Source: Alcanivorax sp. (GTDB lineage: Bacteria > Pseudomonadota > Gammaproteobacteria > Pseudomonadales > Alcanivoracaceae). From it: DNA of 64,000 nucleotides. Positions 25,411-33,635 of the stretch are shown here, one piece after another. Location of the stretch: the NCBI GenBank assembly GCA_017794945.1, contig CP051239.1, positions 2,780,692 to 2,844,691 of the forward strand. The letters are read 5' to 3'. The first letter of the stretch is position 1, and the number at the start of each line of letters is the position of its first letter. Below the pieces are notes generated by a model. It saw nothing but the letters and a program-made list of their open reading frames with translations. It was not told where the DNA came from and did not search any database. A program made the position numbers and the translations under genes.

Positions 25411-26409
25411 TCACCCGCCGGTACACTCGGCCCGCGAGCTGTTCAGCTTGCAACGCACCTTGCGCAGCAGGTCGAGCATGTCCGGGTCGTAGTGCCCCTC
25501 GTTACGCATTTGATCGCGGGCGTCCTGCATCATGACTTCGTATTCCTGCTTGTCCTTGGCGGGGATATCCACCCACCACTTGTCGTCCACCACCGACGCT
25601 TCCCGCTCCACCTGCTCCAGTACCTGGTCCAGATTGTTGTAGAAGTATTCCCGGGAGGTCTGGGCCATTTCCTCGGGGAAGCGGTCGGCCTTGGCGATCA
25701 GCTGAATCGACAGCTGCACCAGCGGGTAGTCGATGATACCGCCATCCGGTTCCAGGCCTTTGTAGAGTTCCAGTACGTTGTAAGCCACCAGTGGGGCGGC
25801 GATCACGTCGACCACGCCGTTGTTGAACTTGCCGGCGAAGTTGGTGATGTCCGAGGGCACCGGCGTGGCACCGGCGGCGGCCACCAGTTTGGCCTGGGTG
25901 GGGTCGTAGTCGAGTACCGCCACCTTTTTGCCGGCCGCTTTGGCGAGGGTGTTCACGCGGCGGTCGTTGACGAAAATGTAGGCGGCACCGATCGGCGCTA
26001 TGCCCATCACCTCGTAGGAGTTGGCGGTCAGCTTATCGGCGCTGTTGGGGTGCGCCAGCACCTGCAGTGCGATCTTCATATGTTCCATGGTGGGGATGGC
26101 ACCGATGGAATCCAGAGTGCCCGCGTAGGTGTTGAACTGGCGCGCGCGGATACCGGTCATCAGGGCGGCGTCGCAGACCCCGGCTTTGAGATCTTCCGCC
26201 ACCACCGATTCATTGGTGTACACCTTAAGGTTGGCGCTCAGGCCCCAGTTCAGGGCTACGGTGCGCCAGTCCTGCATGGCGGCCATGGTGGGGCCGACCT
26301 TGCCGGCGATGTCGAAGACGCAGATGTCGCGCTCGATGGTTTCCGCCGTGACCATGGAGGAGGCCAGCAACAGGCCGCCGGTGAGAAGCGCTTTAAGGGT
26401 TGTTGTCAT
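25411..26409 (-). CDS. TRAP-type putative solute-binding protein, paralogue 1
   Basis: A 332-residue exported protein (signal peptide about residues 1-22, ending TAE). It is closely related to the proteins at 38619, 42498 and 43632: shared motifs are ICVFDIAGKVGP, EDLKAGVCDAALMTGIRARQ, FNTYAGTLDSIGAIPT, AYIFVNDRRVN, VAVLDYDPTQAKLV, GATPVPSDITNFAG, FNNGVVDVIAAPLVAY and ELYKGLEPDGGIIDYPL, ending with a cysteine pair in VRCKLNSSRAECTGG. The family is annotated as putative solute-binding proteins. Unlike its paralogues it stands alone, 10 kb from the permeases. Confidence 0.82.
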   Translation of the reverse strand: MTTTLKALLTGGLLLASSMVTAETIERDICVFDIAGKVGPTMAAMQDWRTVALNWGLSANLKVYTNESVVAEDLKAGVCDAALMTGIRARQFNTYAGTLDSIGAIPTMEHMKIALQVLAHPNSADKLTANSYEVMGIAPIGAAYIFVNDRRVNTLAKAAGKKVAVLDYDPTQAKLVAAAGATPVPSDITNFAGKFNNGVVDVIAAPLVAYNVLELYKGLEPDGGIIDYPLVQLSIQLIAKADRFPEEMAQTSREYFYNNLDQVLEQVEREASVVDDKWWVDIPAKDKQEYEVMMQDARDQMRNEGHYDPDMLDLLRKVRCKLNSSRAECTGG

Positions 26410-26576
26410 GGTTATGGTCCTTCATAGAAAAAGCTGCCGGATACCCGATGTTAGAGGGGCGGGGCAAGGACACAAAACCATGGCGCCGGGCGAGCTGAGC
26501 GTTTCGGTCACCCGGTCGGGGAACTTTCGCCCGCCGGGTCTGGCGGGCGATGGTGCCGGGTCGGAGCGGTCGGCGG

Positions 26577-27506
26577 TTAGAAGCTGTAGTTCTTCAGCCG
26601 GTTGGCCTGCTGGCGATAAAGGGTCACCGGGTCGGTGCTCCAGATATCGTGCAGGCCCAGCACCTGATTGACCTCGTCCAGATGGTTCATGCGGTAATCG
26701 TCGCGGATCACCATGCCCAGGTGGCTGGAACAGCTGCTGACCAGGCCATCGTTTTTCTCGCCGAGGAAAACGATGGAGGTGGCGCCGAGCAGTGCGTCGG
26801 AAGGATCGAAACCGTTGGTCAGGGGCTTGGCGCCACTCCAGGAGAAGTAGGACACGCCGTTACTGCCCTGACGCTGCCCCTCACCGCAGTATTCGCCGGG
26901 CATGCCTTCCGGGTAGAGCTGGTTGAAGGCGAGGGTCTCTTCGGTGGTCAGCGCCTTGAGCGCGGCCATGATGTCCTGCTGGTTGCCGCCGCCGGAAAAC
27001 AAATCAATGAGCCCGGCCAGGGCGTTGCCCAGATAGCCGATCAGGTCGCCGGAAAAGGGCACGTTGTCGGACACGCCCTGCAGTACGTCGGCCATGCGGG
27101 CGCCCCAGTTGACGCCGCCCACGCTGCTCACCGAGGCCACCATTTGCGGGTAGACCGAGGCCACGTAGCGGGCGGTGGGGCCGCCGTGGCTGTGGCCGAT
27201 CAGATTGACCTTGCCGGCGCCGGTGGTGGCGAGAATGTCCTCCACCTGGCGGGCCAGTTGCTCGCCGCGCACCTCGGTGTCCTCGGCGGCGCTGACCTGG
27301 GTCACGTAGACTTCGGCGCCGCCCTGGCGGAGTTCCTCGGGGATGCGGTACCAATAGTCCACGCCGGCGGCGCTGTCGAAGCCGAACAGGCCGTGCACGA
27401 GCACGATGGGGTAACGGGTTTCGGTGTAGTCCGCGGTGGTCAGGCCGGGCAGGGACAGAACCGCCAGGGCCATGACCCCTATGAGAGTCCGGATTAAGGT
27501 TTTCAT
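26577..27506 (-). CDS. Secreted triacylglycerol lipase, family I
   Basis: Lif-dependent lipase of 309 residues with a signal peptide (about residues 1-25). The oxyanion loop is VHGLFGFD, the nucleophile is S106 in IGHSHGGPTARYV, the acid is the aspartate in GEKNDGLV, and the histidine is in NHLDEVN. Cysteines in GEYCGEG and VSSCSSH correspond to the disulfide of Pseudomonas LipA. Expected export is by Sec, folding by the foldase encoded next door, then type II secretion. The foldase gene is divergent rather than downstream on the same strand, which is unusual. Confidence 0.95.
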   Translation of the reverse strand: MKTLIRTLIGVMALAVLSLPGLTTADYTETRYPIVLVHGLFGFDSAAGVDYWYRIPEELRQGGAEVYVTQVSAAEDTEVRGEQLARQVEDILATTGAGKVNLIGHSHGGPTARYVASVYPQMVASVSSVGGVNWGARMADVLQGVSDNVPFSGDLIGYLGNALAGLIDLFSGGGNQQDIMAALKALTTEETLAFNQLYPEGMPGEYCGEGQRQGSNGVSYFSWSGAKPLTNGFDPSDALLGATSIVFLGEKNDGLVSSCSSHLGMVIRDDYRMNHLDEVNQVLGLHDIWSTDPVTLYRQQANRLKNYSF

Positions 27507-27544
27507 ACGCTTCCCTGATTTTTTTGTTGTCGAATGTCGTGGTT

Positions 27545-27577
27545 CACCGGTCGGTCCTTGTTTTTTATCGACCGGTG
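27545..27577. promoter_or_regulatory. Inverted repeat between lipase and foldase genes
   Basis: CACCGGTCG (27545-27553) and CGACCGGTG (27569-27577) are perfect inverted repeats separated by 15 T-rich nt. It sits between the two divergent start codons, so it may be a shared operator; a hairpin in the lipase leader is the alternative. Confidence 0.5.
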
Positions 27578-27672
27578 GATTGATGCTAGCCTTACTGCTG
27601 GCGGTGGTTCACTAATAAAAAAGTACCAATCCGACCAGCGGTGGGCAGGGAATAACTGAACGGAGAATAACA

Positions 27673-28668
27673 ATGAAAGGACCTCTGGCCCTGGCGGCGA
27701 CCATGTCGTTGCTGGTGGTGACGCTGGCGCTGATGGGCGTGTGGTGGCGTGAGACACCGTCGCGACCGGCGCCCGCCCGGCCCGATCAGCCGGCGGCGGA
27801 CCCTGGCGCCGGGGAATCCGAATTCCAGGACTACGTGGCGCGCGGACGCAAGCTCGGCGAGGAGCCGGCGTCCTGGCGCGGCACCGTGCCCGACGGCGCC
27901 CTGCGCGAGGACGAGCGCGGCAATCTGATGGTCTCGGAGGACGTGCGGCGACGTTTCGATTATTTCCTCTCCGCTCTAGGCGAAGAGGAGCTGAACGTGC
28001 TGCGCGGCCGGGTGGCGGCCCACCTGCGGGGCGCGCTTTCGGAGCGGGCGGCCCGCCAGGCGTGGGATCTGTTCGAGCGCTATATCGGTTATCGGTCCGC
28101 CCTGCGCGAGCTGGACAAGCACGATGGCAGCGTCGCCGGCATGCGGCAAAGCCTGGAAGAGCGCCGGGCGCTGCGCGACCAGTGGTTCAGCGCCGCCACC
28201 CGCGAGGCGTTTTTCGGCTTCCGCGACCGCTACGCGGACTTTGCCTTGCAGCGGCGTGCACTGTTGGAAAACGAGCAACTCGAGCCGGCCGAGAAACAGG
28301 CCCGCCTGGACGCGCTGGAGGCGGGCCTGCCGGAGGACCTGCGCGAGATGGTGCGCGCCTCGCGGCGACCCTCGGAGGTGGCCGAGGCGGTGCGGCAATT
28401 GCGCGAGCAGGGCGCCGCTGAGGCGCGTGTCTATCAATATCGGGAGCAGCGGCTCGGTGCGGAGGCCGCCGAGCGTCTGGGGGAACTGGACCGGCGCCGG
28501 GAAGAATGGCGTGAGCGCTACCAGGCGTACCAGGAGCAGCGCCGCGCCATCGAGGACAGCGGCCTGGCGGAGGAAGATCGGGACGACGCGATCCAGCGCC
28601 TGCGTGCGTCGCTGTTCGATGAAGCGGAACAGCGGCGGGTGCGGGCGCTGGATCGGATCGGTGGTTAG
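27673..28668 (+). CDS. Lipase-specific foldase (Lif chaperone)
   Basis: A 331-residue inner-membrane-anchored steric chaperone that folds the lipase in the periplasm. It has an N-terminal membrane anchor (MSLLVVTLALMGVWW), an alanine/proline-rich linker, then the Lif signature RRRFDYFLSALGE near residue 94, and an all-helical, arginine/glutamate-rich remainder typical of the family. AACGGAG precedes the ATG. It is divergent from its presumed client lipase. Confidence 0.92.
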   Translation: MKGPLALAATMSLLVVTLALMGVWWRETPSRPAPARPDQPAADPGAGESEFQDYVARGRKLGEEPASWRGTVPDGALREDERGNLMVSEDVRRRFDYFLSALGEEELNVLRGRVAAHLRGALSERAARQAWDLFERYIGYRSALRELDKHDGSVAGMRQSLEERRALRDQWFSAATREAFFGFRDRYADFALQRRALLENEQLEPAEKQARLDALEAGLPEDLREMVRASRRPSEVAEAVRQLREQGAAEARVYQYREQRLGAEAAERLGELDRRREEWRERYQAYQEQRRAIEDSGLAEEDRDDAIQRLRASLFDEAEQRRVRALDRIGG

Positions 28669-28675
28669 TGGACCA

Positions 28676-29422
28676 CTAGCCCTTGGTCTGGTTGGCCACC
28701 GCCTCGGCGGCCTTGGCGGCCGCTTCCTGGTCGCCCAGGTAGTAGTTCTTGATCGGCTTCAGATCGTCGTCCAGCTCATAGACCATGGGAATGCCGGTGG
28801 GGATATTGAGCTTGACGATGTCCTCGTCGGAGATGCCGCTCAAATGCTTGACCAGCGCGCGCAGGCTGTTGCCGTGGGCGCAGATCAGCACCTGCTTGCC
28901 GGCGCGGACCTGGGGCTCGATCTCCTGCTGGTAGTAGGGCAGGAAACGGTCCACGGTGTCCTTGAGGCTTTCCGACAACGGAATACGGTCCTCGTCCAGG
29001 TCCTTGTAGACGCGCAGACGGCCGGCGTAGCGCTCGTCGTCGCGGTCCATTTTGGGCGGCGGGGTGTCGTAGCTGCGGCGCCAGATCAGAACCTGCTCGT
29101 CGCCGTATTTCTCGGCGGTTTCCGCCTTGTTGAGGCCCTGGAGGGCGCCGTAATGACGCTCGTTGAGACGGTAATCGCGGATCACCGGGATCCACATCTG
29201 GTCCATGCCGTCGAGGATGGTCCAGAGGGTGCGGATGGCGCGCTTGAGCACCGAGGTGTAGGCCATATCGAATTCGAAGCCGGCTTCCTTCAGCAGTTCG
29301 CCGGCCTGACGGGCTTCCTCGCGGCCTTGATCGGTGAGGTCCACGTCCTTCCAGCCGGTGAAGCGGTTTTCCTTGTTCCAGACGCTCTGGCCGTGGCGGA
29401 CCAGTACCAATTTGGTGCTCAT
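28676..29422 (-). CDS. gpmA: 2,3-bisphosphoglycerate-dependent phosphoglycerate mutase
   Basis: Glycolytic enzyme interconverting 3- and 2-phosphoglycerate; 248 residues. Phosphohistidine is H10 in [12 protein letters not shown]; other active-site motifs are [28 protein letters not shown] and [15 protein letters not shown]. The ATG at 29422 has AGGAAA upstream; the frame extends to 29557 without support. It converges on the foldase gene with only 7 nt between and is divergent from rnd. Confidence 0.96.
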   Translation of the reverse strand: MSTKLVLVRHGQSVWNKENRFTGWKDVDLTDQGREEARQAGELLKEAGFEFDMAYTSVLKRAIRTLWTILDGMDQMWIPVIRDYRLNERHYGALQGLNKAETAEKYGDEQVLIWRRSYDTPPPKMDRDDERYAGRLRVYKDLDEDRIPLSESLKDTVDRFLPYYQQEIEPQVRAGKQVLICAHGNSLRALVKHLSGISDEDIVKLNIPTGIPMVYELDDDLKPIKNYYLGDQEAAAKAAEAVANQTKG

Positions 29423-29541
29423 GGCGGTTTCCTGTGCAACTGACGATTCAGAGGGCGCAAAGGGTAGCAGAAACCGGCGCTGAAATTGAGTGCCGCCGGG
29501 CCGTCTCACCGGCACGCGTTTCAGCCGCCGCCCGTGACCCG

Positions 29542-29547
29542 TATAAT
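29542..29547 (+). promoter_or_regulatory. -10 element of the rnd promoter
   Basis: Perfect TATAAT 31 nt before the rnd ATG. A weak -35 (TTTCAG) lies 17 nt upstream. Confidence 0.5.
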
Positions 29548-29578
29548 GCCGGCACATTCAGCGACGCAACGGACTCCC

Positions 29579-30652
29579 ATGGCGTACCTCTGGTGCGACA
29601 GCACCGACTCCCTGCGGGACTGGGCCGAAGGCCTGGCTCCGGATCAGCCGCTTTACCTGGACACCGAGTTCATGCGCGAACGGACTTACTATCCGCGCCT
29701 GGCTCTGGTGCAAGTGCACGACGGCGAGCGTATTCGCCTGATCGACACCACCCGGGTGGATCCGCCGGCGCTGGTGCCGTTGTTCGCCGAACGCCCGTTG
29801 ATCATGCACGCTTGTTCGGAAGATCTGGAGGCGCTGGCGTCGTTCGCCGGTGCCTACCCGGAGCGGGTCCGCGACACCCAGATCGCCGCGGCGCTCACCG
29901 GCGAGGACATGCAGGTGGGCTATCAGCGCCTGGTGGAAAACCGCATGGGGGTGAGCCTGGCCAAGGGCGCCACCCGCACCGACTGGCTGAAACGGCCGCT
30001 CAGCGAGGAACAGTTGCTGTACGCCGAGGACGACGTCAAGTATCTGCCGGAGCTCGCCGAGCAGCTTCAGGCCGAGTTGGAACGGTTGGGGCGGCTGGAC
30101 TGGTGGTACGAGGAATGCGCGCGGCTGCGCGACGAGGCCCGCCGCCGCGCCGAGCCGCGGGCGGTGTGGCGGCAGGTAAAGGGCGCCGGCCATCTGCAGG
30201 GCCGCGAACTGGCGGTGTTGGACGCGCTTGCCGAATGGCGCGAAGCGACCGCCCGCGAGCGGGATCTGCCCAAGGGCTTCGTGTTGCGCGACAATACCCT
30301 GCTGGATCTGAGCCGTGGGGGCCTGCGCGGCCGCGTGGACTTGCAGAAGCTGGGCGTGCACCCGCGCGCCATCCGTCGTGACGGCGACGCGCTGCTGGCG
30401 TTGATCGAGCAGGCCGCCAAGGCCGAACCGCCGGCGCCGTTGCCCGGCCCCCTGGACCCGCAACAGCGCGCCAAGGTGAAAGCGCTGCGCGAGCGGGTAG
30501 GGCGGATCGCCGAAACGTTATCACTGAAACCCGATGTGCTGGTGCGCCGCCGCTGGTTGGAAGCGCTGGTGCGCGACCCCGACGCGCTGCCGGAGCCGCT
30601 CACCGGTTGGCGTGAAGAGCTGGTCGCGCGGCCATTGAGAGAAATGCTATGA
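29579..30652 (+). CDS. rnd: Ribonuclease D
   Basis: 3'-5' exoribonuclease for tRNA and small RNA maturation; 357 residues. DEDD-type exonuclease motifs are [10 protein letters not shown] (D, E), [10 protein letters not shown] (D) and [12 protein letters not shown] (D, preceded by Y). An HRDC domain follows ([20 protein letters not shown] and [10 protein letters not shown]). I start at the ATG at 29579 because homologues begin just before the WCDSTDSL region. It heads a run rnd-ycgL-ycgN-membrane protein-HIT with overlapping ends (ATGA to ycgL). Confidence 0.94.
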   Translation: MAYLWCDSTDSLRDWAEGLAPDQPLYLDTEFMRERTYYPRLALVQVHDGERIRLIDTTRVDPPALVPLFAERPLIMHACSEDLEALASFAGAYPERVRDTQIAAALTGEDMQVGYQRLVENRMGVSLAKGATRTDWLKRPLSEEQLLYAEDDVKYLPELAEQLQAELERLGRLDWWYEECARLRDEARRRAEPRAVWRQVKGAGHLQGRELAVLDALAEWREATARERDLPKGFVLRDNTLLDLSRGGLRGRVDLQKLGVHPRAIRRDGDALLALIEQAAKAEPPAPLPGPLDPQQRAKVKALRERVGRIAETLSLKPDVLVRRRWLEALVRDPDALPEPLTGWREELVARPLREML

Positions 30653-30963
30653 GTGCTTCAAGTCTGCTTAAGGGCAAGCTGTTCTGCTCGATCTACAAGA
30701 GCCGCAAGCGCGCGGACATGTATGTGTACGTGCCCCGGGGCAAGGGGCTCCAGGATCTGCCGGAGGTGCTCGCCGAGCAGTTCGGCCCGGGCGTGCACGT
30801 CACCGATCTGATTCTCTCGCCGGAGCGTCCGCTGTCCCGCGCCGACGTCAACAAGGTCATGGCCGCCGTGCAGCAACAGGGTTTTTACCTGCAGATGCCA
30901 CCGCCGCCGGACCCGGATCTGTATCTGGCCGACGGCCACCCGGACCGTCCGCGCCGTGCGTGA
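30649..30963 (+). CDS. YcgL domain-containing protein
   Basis: A 104-residue YcgL family protein of unknown function. Recognisable sequence: [53 protein letters not shown] and [12 protein letters not shown]. It overlaps rnd by four bases and the YcgN gene by eight, the order rnd-ycgL-ycgN being conserved in pseudomonads. Confidence 0.93.
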   Translation: MSASSLLKGKLFCSIYKSRKRADMYVYVPRGKGLQDLPEVLAEQFGPGVHVTDLILSPERPLSRADVNKVMAAVQQQGFYLQMPPPPDPDLYLADGHPDRPRRA

Positions 30964-31393
30964 GCGCTTTTGGGAGCTGCCCCTGGAGCAGCTCGATGCC
31001 CGTGAGTGGGAGGCCCTGTGCGATGGCTGCGGCCGCTGCTGTCTGGTTAAACTGGAGGACGAGGACAGCGGCGAGGTGGCCTTCACCGATGTGGCTTGTG
31101 GTTACCTGGACACCGAACAGTGCCGGTGCCGGGTGTACCCGGAACGCCATCACTATGTGCCGGATTGTGTTGAGGTCACCGCCGAGGTGGCGCAGCATTT
31201 CGACTGGCTGCCGGACACCTGCGCCTACCGCCTGCGCGCCCGTGGCCGGCCATTGAAAGCCTGGCACCCGTTGCGGTCCGGACGCCCGGAGTCGGTCCGC
31301 GAGGCCGGGGTCAGCGTGGCCGGGCGGGTGGTCAGCGAAACCACGGTGGATGAAGCCGACCTGGAAGAGCGTATTATTCACTGGGTGAACTGA
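30956..31393 (+). CDS. YcgN family cysteine-cluster protein
   Basis: A 145-residue UPF0260/YcgN protein. The cysteine cluster is evident: [38 protein letters not shown] and LPDTCAYRL, probably binding metal or an iron-sulfur centre. GTG start overlapping the end of the YcgL gene. Function is unknown. Confidence 0.93.
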   Translation: MRERFWELPLEQLDAREWEALCDGCGRCCLVKLEDEDSGEVAFTDVACGYLDTEQCRCRVYPERHHYVPDCVEVTAEVAQHFDWLPDTCAYRLRARGRPLKAWHPLRSGRPESVREAGVSVAGRVVSETTVDEADLEERIIHWVN

Positions 31394-31402
31394 GGAGAGA
31401 TC

Positions 31403-31750
31403 GTGACGACGAAAGCCTATTTGTGGGGATGGTTCGCCTATTTGCTCGGCTCGGTGGGGGTGCTGTTCGTCCTCTGGTACATCACCCGGCCGCTGCGCGG
31501 CTGGCTGCGGCTGCCGCTGCGCGCCCTGGCGGCGGCGCTGCTGTTGATGCCCTGGCCGGTATCGCCGAACCACCAGGAATGGGGGCCGGCCTGGGTGGTC
31601 AGTCTGTTTGACGGTCTGGCCCGTGAAGACGTGAGTCTGTGGCGGGCCGGTGGACCTCTGCTGGCCGTGTTGCTGTTGGCGTTGTTGTTGGCCGGGGCGG
31701 AAATCTGGCGCCAGCGGCGCAAGCAAGATTACCTGCAATCGGAGAACTGA
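31403..31750 (+). CDS. Small membrane protein
   Basis: A 115-residue protein with three likely membrane helices (AYLLGSVGVLFVLWYIT, LRALAAALLLMPWPVS, GPLLAVLLLALLLAGAEIW) and a short charged tail. GTG start with GAGGAG upstream. It sits 9 nt after ycgN and abuts the HIT gene. No family function is known to me. Confidence 0.8.
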   Translation: MTTKAYLWGWFAYLLGSVGVLFVLWYITRPLRGWLRLPLRALAAALLLMPWPVSPNHQEWGPAWVVSLFDGLAREDVSLWRAGGPLLAVLLLALLLAGAEIWRQRRKQDYLQSEN

Positions 31751-32200
31751 GTGGCTGACTGCGTGTTTTGCCAGATACTGGAGGGGCGCGCCGAAGGCAG
31801 CGTGGTCTACCGGGACGAGCGGGCGATCGTGTTGCTGGACCTGTTCCCGGTGCGCGAGGCCCACTGCCTGGTGATTCCGGTGCAGCACCAGCCCCTGCTC
31901 CAGGACCTGGAGCCGGACCTCTGCGCCCATCTGTTCGAGCTGGCCCGGCGTACTATTCGTGCGCACAAGCGGGCCGGGCTGGACGTGCTGGCCCACAACG
32001 TGATCGTCAACGACGGCCGCGAGGCCAATCAGCACGTGCCCCATGTGCACGTGCACGTGATTCCCCGCCGTGGCGGCGACACCCTGGCCACCGCGCTGAC
32101 CTGGGGCACGCGGATGATGAATATTTTCGGGCTGGCCAAGCGCCGCCGCCGGTTGGACCGGTTGGCCGGCCTGCTCGCCGAGCATTTTCCCGAGTCCTGA
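31751..32200 (+). CDS. HIT family protein
   Basis: A 149-residue histidine-triad nucleotide hydrolase/transferase of the HinT/Fhit superfamily. DCVFCQILEGRAEGSVVY at the N-terminus carries the CxxC-like pair; the catalytic triad is in HVHVHVIPRRGGD. GTG start immediately after the preceding stop codon. The substrate is probably an adenosine-linked nucleotide, not determinable here. Confidence 0.94.
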   Translation: MADCVFCQILEGRAEGSVVYRDERAIVLLDLFPVREAHCLVIPVQHQPLLQDLEPDLCAHLFELARRTIRAHKRAGLDVLAHNVIVNDGREANQHVPHVHVHVIPRRGGDTLATALTWGTRMMNIFGLAKRRRRLDRLAGLLAEHFPES

Positions 32201-32219
32201 CAGCGCCCGTCCGCTGCGC

Positions 32220-32978
32220 TTATTCGTTCGGGCGGGACGGCCGGGCGCAAACCCGCAGTTGCAGCGGCCAGCGTACGGTTCTTTCCACTTCCCCCCATTG
32301 TTCCCGCAACACCGGCAGAAACGCCGCCAGCGGGTCGTCGCCGTGGGCGCGGGCTTTGACCAGTGCCGACCAGGTATCCAGGTAGCCGGCCATATCCCGC
32401 CAGCGCCATTGCCGCTCCAGCGGCATGGGCGGCGGGCCTTCGAGCTCCGGCCAGGGCAGGGTGACGCTTCGGTAGCCCTCGATCACCAGCCAGCGTGCCG
32501 CGGGCCACCAGGGTTTCAGGGTGCGGTCGTGGAAGTCCTCGATCAGGCCTTCCAGGCCGGCCACGCTGCACAGGCCATAGCTGATGATCGCCAGCAGCCC
32601 CTCGTCGCGCAGCACGCGCGCGCTCTCATGGAAAAACGCGGGCAGGGGAAACCAGTGCAGAGCCTGCGCCACGGTGATCAGATCGACGCTGTTGTCGGCG
32701 ACCGGCAAGGCGTCCGCGTGCGCCGCCAGATAGTGGCTGGCGCTGGACGGGGCCGCTTTGAGCTGATCGACACTGACGTCGCCGCCGAGCACGTTGTCGA
32801 ACCAGGGTTCCAACGCGCGGCAGGCCTGCCCGCTGCCGCAACCGAGATCCAGGGCGAGACGGTGGCCGGGGCTGTGTTGCGCCAGCCACTGGAACAGGGC
32901 GGCGGGATAGTCGGGACGGTGGCTCTGGTAGTCGCCGCCGCGGCGAAACAGGGAGCGCTCAGTGTCCGTCGAGGTCAT
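32220..32978 (-). CDS. Class I SAM-dependent methyltransferase
   Basis: A 252-residue methyltransferase. Motif I LALDLGCGSGQACRAL binds SAM; the following acidic strand end is GGDVS, then SVDLITVAQALHWFPLPAFF and RDEGLLAIISYG. The family resembles trans-aconitate/ubiquinone-type methyltransferases; the substrate is unknown. I use the ATG at 32978, which overlaps the end of the PilZ gene by 20 nt; the frame reaches 33017. Confidence 0.87.
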   Translation of the reverse strand: MTSTDTERSLFRRGGDYQSHRPDYPAALFQWLAQHSPGHRLALDLGCGSGQACRALEPWFDNVLGGDVSVDQLKAAPSSASHYLAAHADALPVADNSVDLITVAQALHWFPLPAFFHESARVLRDEGLLAIISYGLCSVAGLEGLIEDFHDRTLKPWWPAARWLVIEGYRSVTLPWPELEGPPPMPLERQWRWRDMAGYLDTWSALVKARAHGDDPLAAFLPVLREQWGEVERTVRWPLQLRVCARPSRPNE

Positions 32979-33318
32979 GGTCTTGGTCGAAGCGTGCCGA
33001 CCAGAACCGGCCGTCACTGCGTTCCAGGTTGAGCGCGATGCCCGCGCGCCATTGGCCCAGCGGCGCGGCGCACCAGGCGATGGTGCCGTACAGATGAAGG
33101 CGGCGGGTGTCGCCGGGCAGCGTCACCCACAGTTCCACATCGGTATCCGGCGTGATCGAATGGGGAAATGCCACCCCCAGGCCGGTCCGGGACACATCCC
33201 GGCATAACAGGTGCAGCGACTCTTCGTCCGCCGCAGGGGGGTCGCGGCGCAGCGTCAGGGAGACCCCGCGGGGCGGCTCTCGGCGTGGATGATGACGGTG
33301 CTCTTCCTGGGACGACAT
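32959..33318 (-). CDS. PilZ domain protein
   Basis: A 119-residue single-domain PilZ protein, a probable cyclic-di-GMP receptor. The N-terminal RRxxxR-like motif is HHPRREPPRG and the second motif is RDVSRTGLGVAF, followed by VELWVTLPGD and GTIAWCA strands. No effector domain is attached. It follows a predicted 50-residue membrane protein and overlaps the methyltransferase gene, suggesting a three-gene operon. Confidence 0.85.
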   Translation of the reverse strand: MSSQEEHRHHPRREPPRGVSLTLRRDPPAADEESLHLLCRDVSRTGLGVAFPHSITPDTDVELWVTLPGDTRRLHLYGTIAWCAAPLGQWRAGIALNLERSDGRFWSARFDQDHDLDGH

Positions 33319-33338
33319 GGATCACCCGTTCAAATGAT

Positions 33339-33491
33339 TCACCCGTAAATTTGCCGGTCCACCACATAGGCGGCCCCGGCGATCACCACCGTCACCATAA
33401 ACAAAAAGCCGAGAAACAGCAGGGCCGGCTTAACGGATTTGGGAAGCGGCTCGGTGGGCCGCTCGCGGTGTCTGGATTGCTGGTCGTTCAT
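33339..33491 (-). CDS. Small single-span membrane protein (50 aa)
   Basis: A 50-codon ORF. A charged N-terminus (MNDQQSRHRERPTEPLPKSV) is followed by one clear membrane helix (LLFLGFLFMVTVVIAGAAYVV) and a short tail. AGGTG lies 9 nt before the ATG. It ends 21 nt before the PilZ gene on the same strand. No homology is claimed; the support is the clean amphipathic layout, RBS and operon position. Confidence 0.55.
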   Translation of the reverse strand: MNDQQSRHRERPTEPLPKSVKPALLFLGFLFMVTVVIAGAAYVVDRQIYG

Positions 33492-33595
33492 TGATACTGC
33501 ACCTGCCTGAAGGGAAACGTTTCGATCTCAACAGCGTGATACAGAGTATCCGATATACCGGCGGCCTAGGAAACCCGCTTTGCAGGGCAGGGTCC

Positions 33596-33616
33596 GGGGA
33601 GGTGTGGCGCCTCCCC
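33596..33616 (-). terminator. Hairpin after the 33636-35981 permease
   Basis: GGGGAGG (33596-33602) pairs with CCTCCCC (33610-33616), 20 nt past the permease stop codon. There is no U tract, so it is either a weak terminator or an RNA-stabilising hairpin. Confidence 0.4.
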
Positions 33617-33635
33617 GTGCGATGACGGGCCTTCT

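Noticed and set aside
28124..29443. 439-residue plus-strand frame across the end of the foldase gene and through gpmA
   Set aside because: It overlaps two well-supported genes in other frames and has antisense-like composition.
29423..29557. 45-residue extension of gpmA
   Set aside because: It overlaps the rnd promoter region and lacks an RBS; homologues begin at [10 protein letters not shown].
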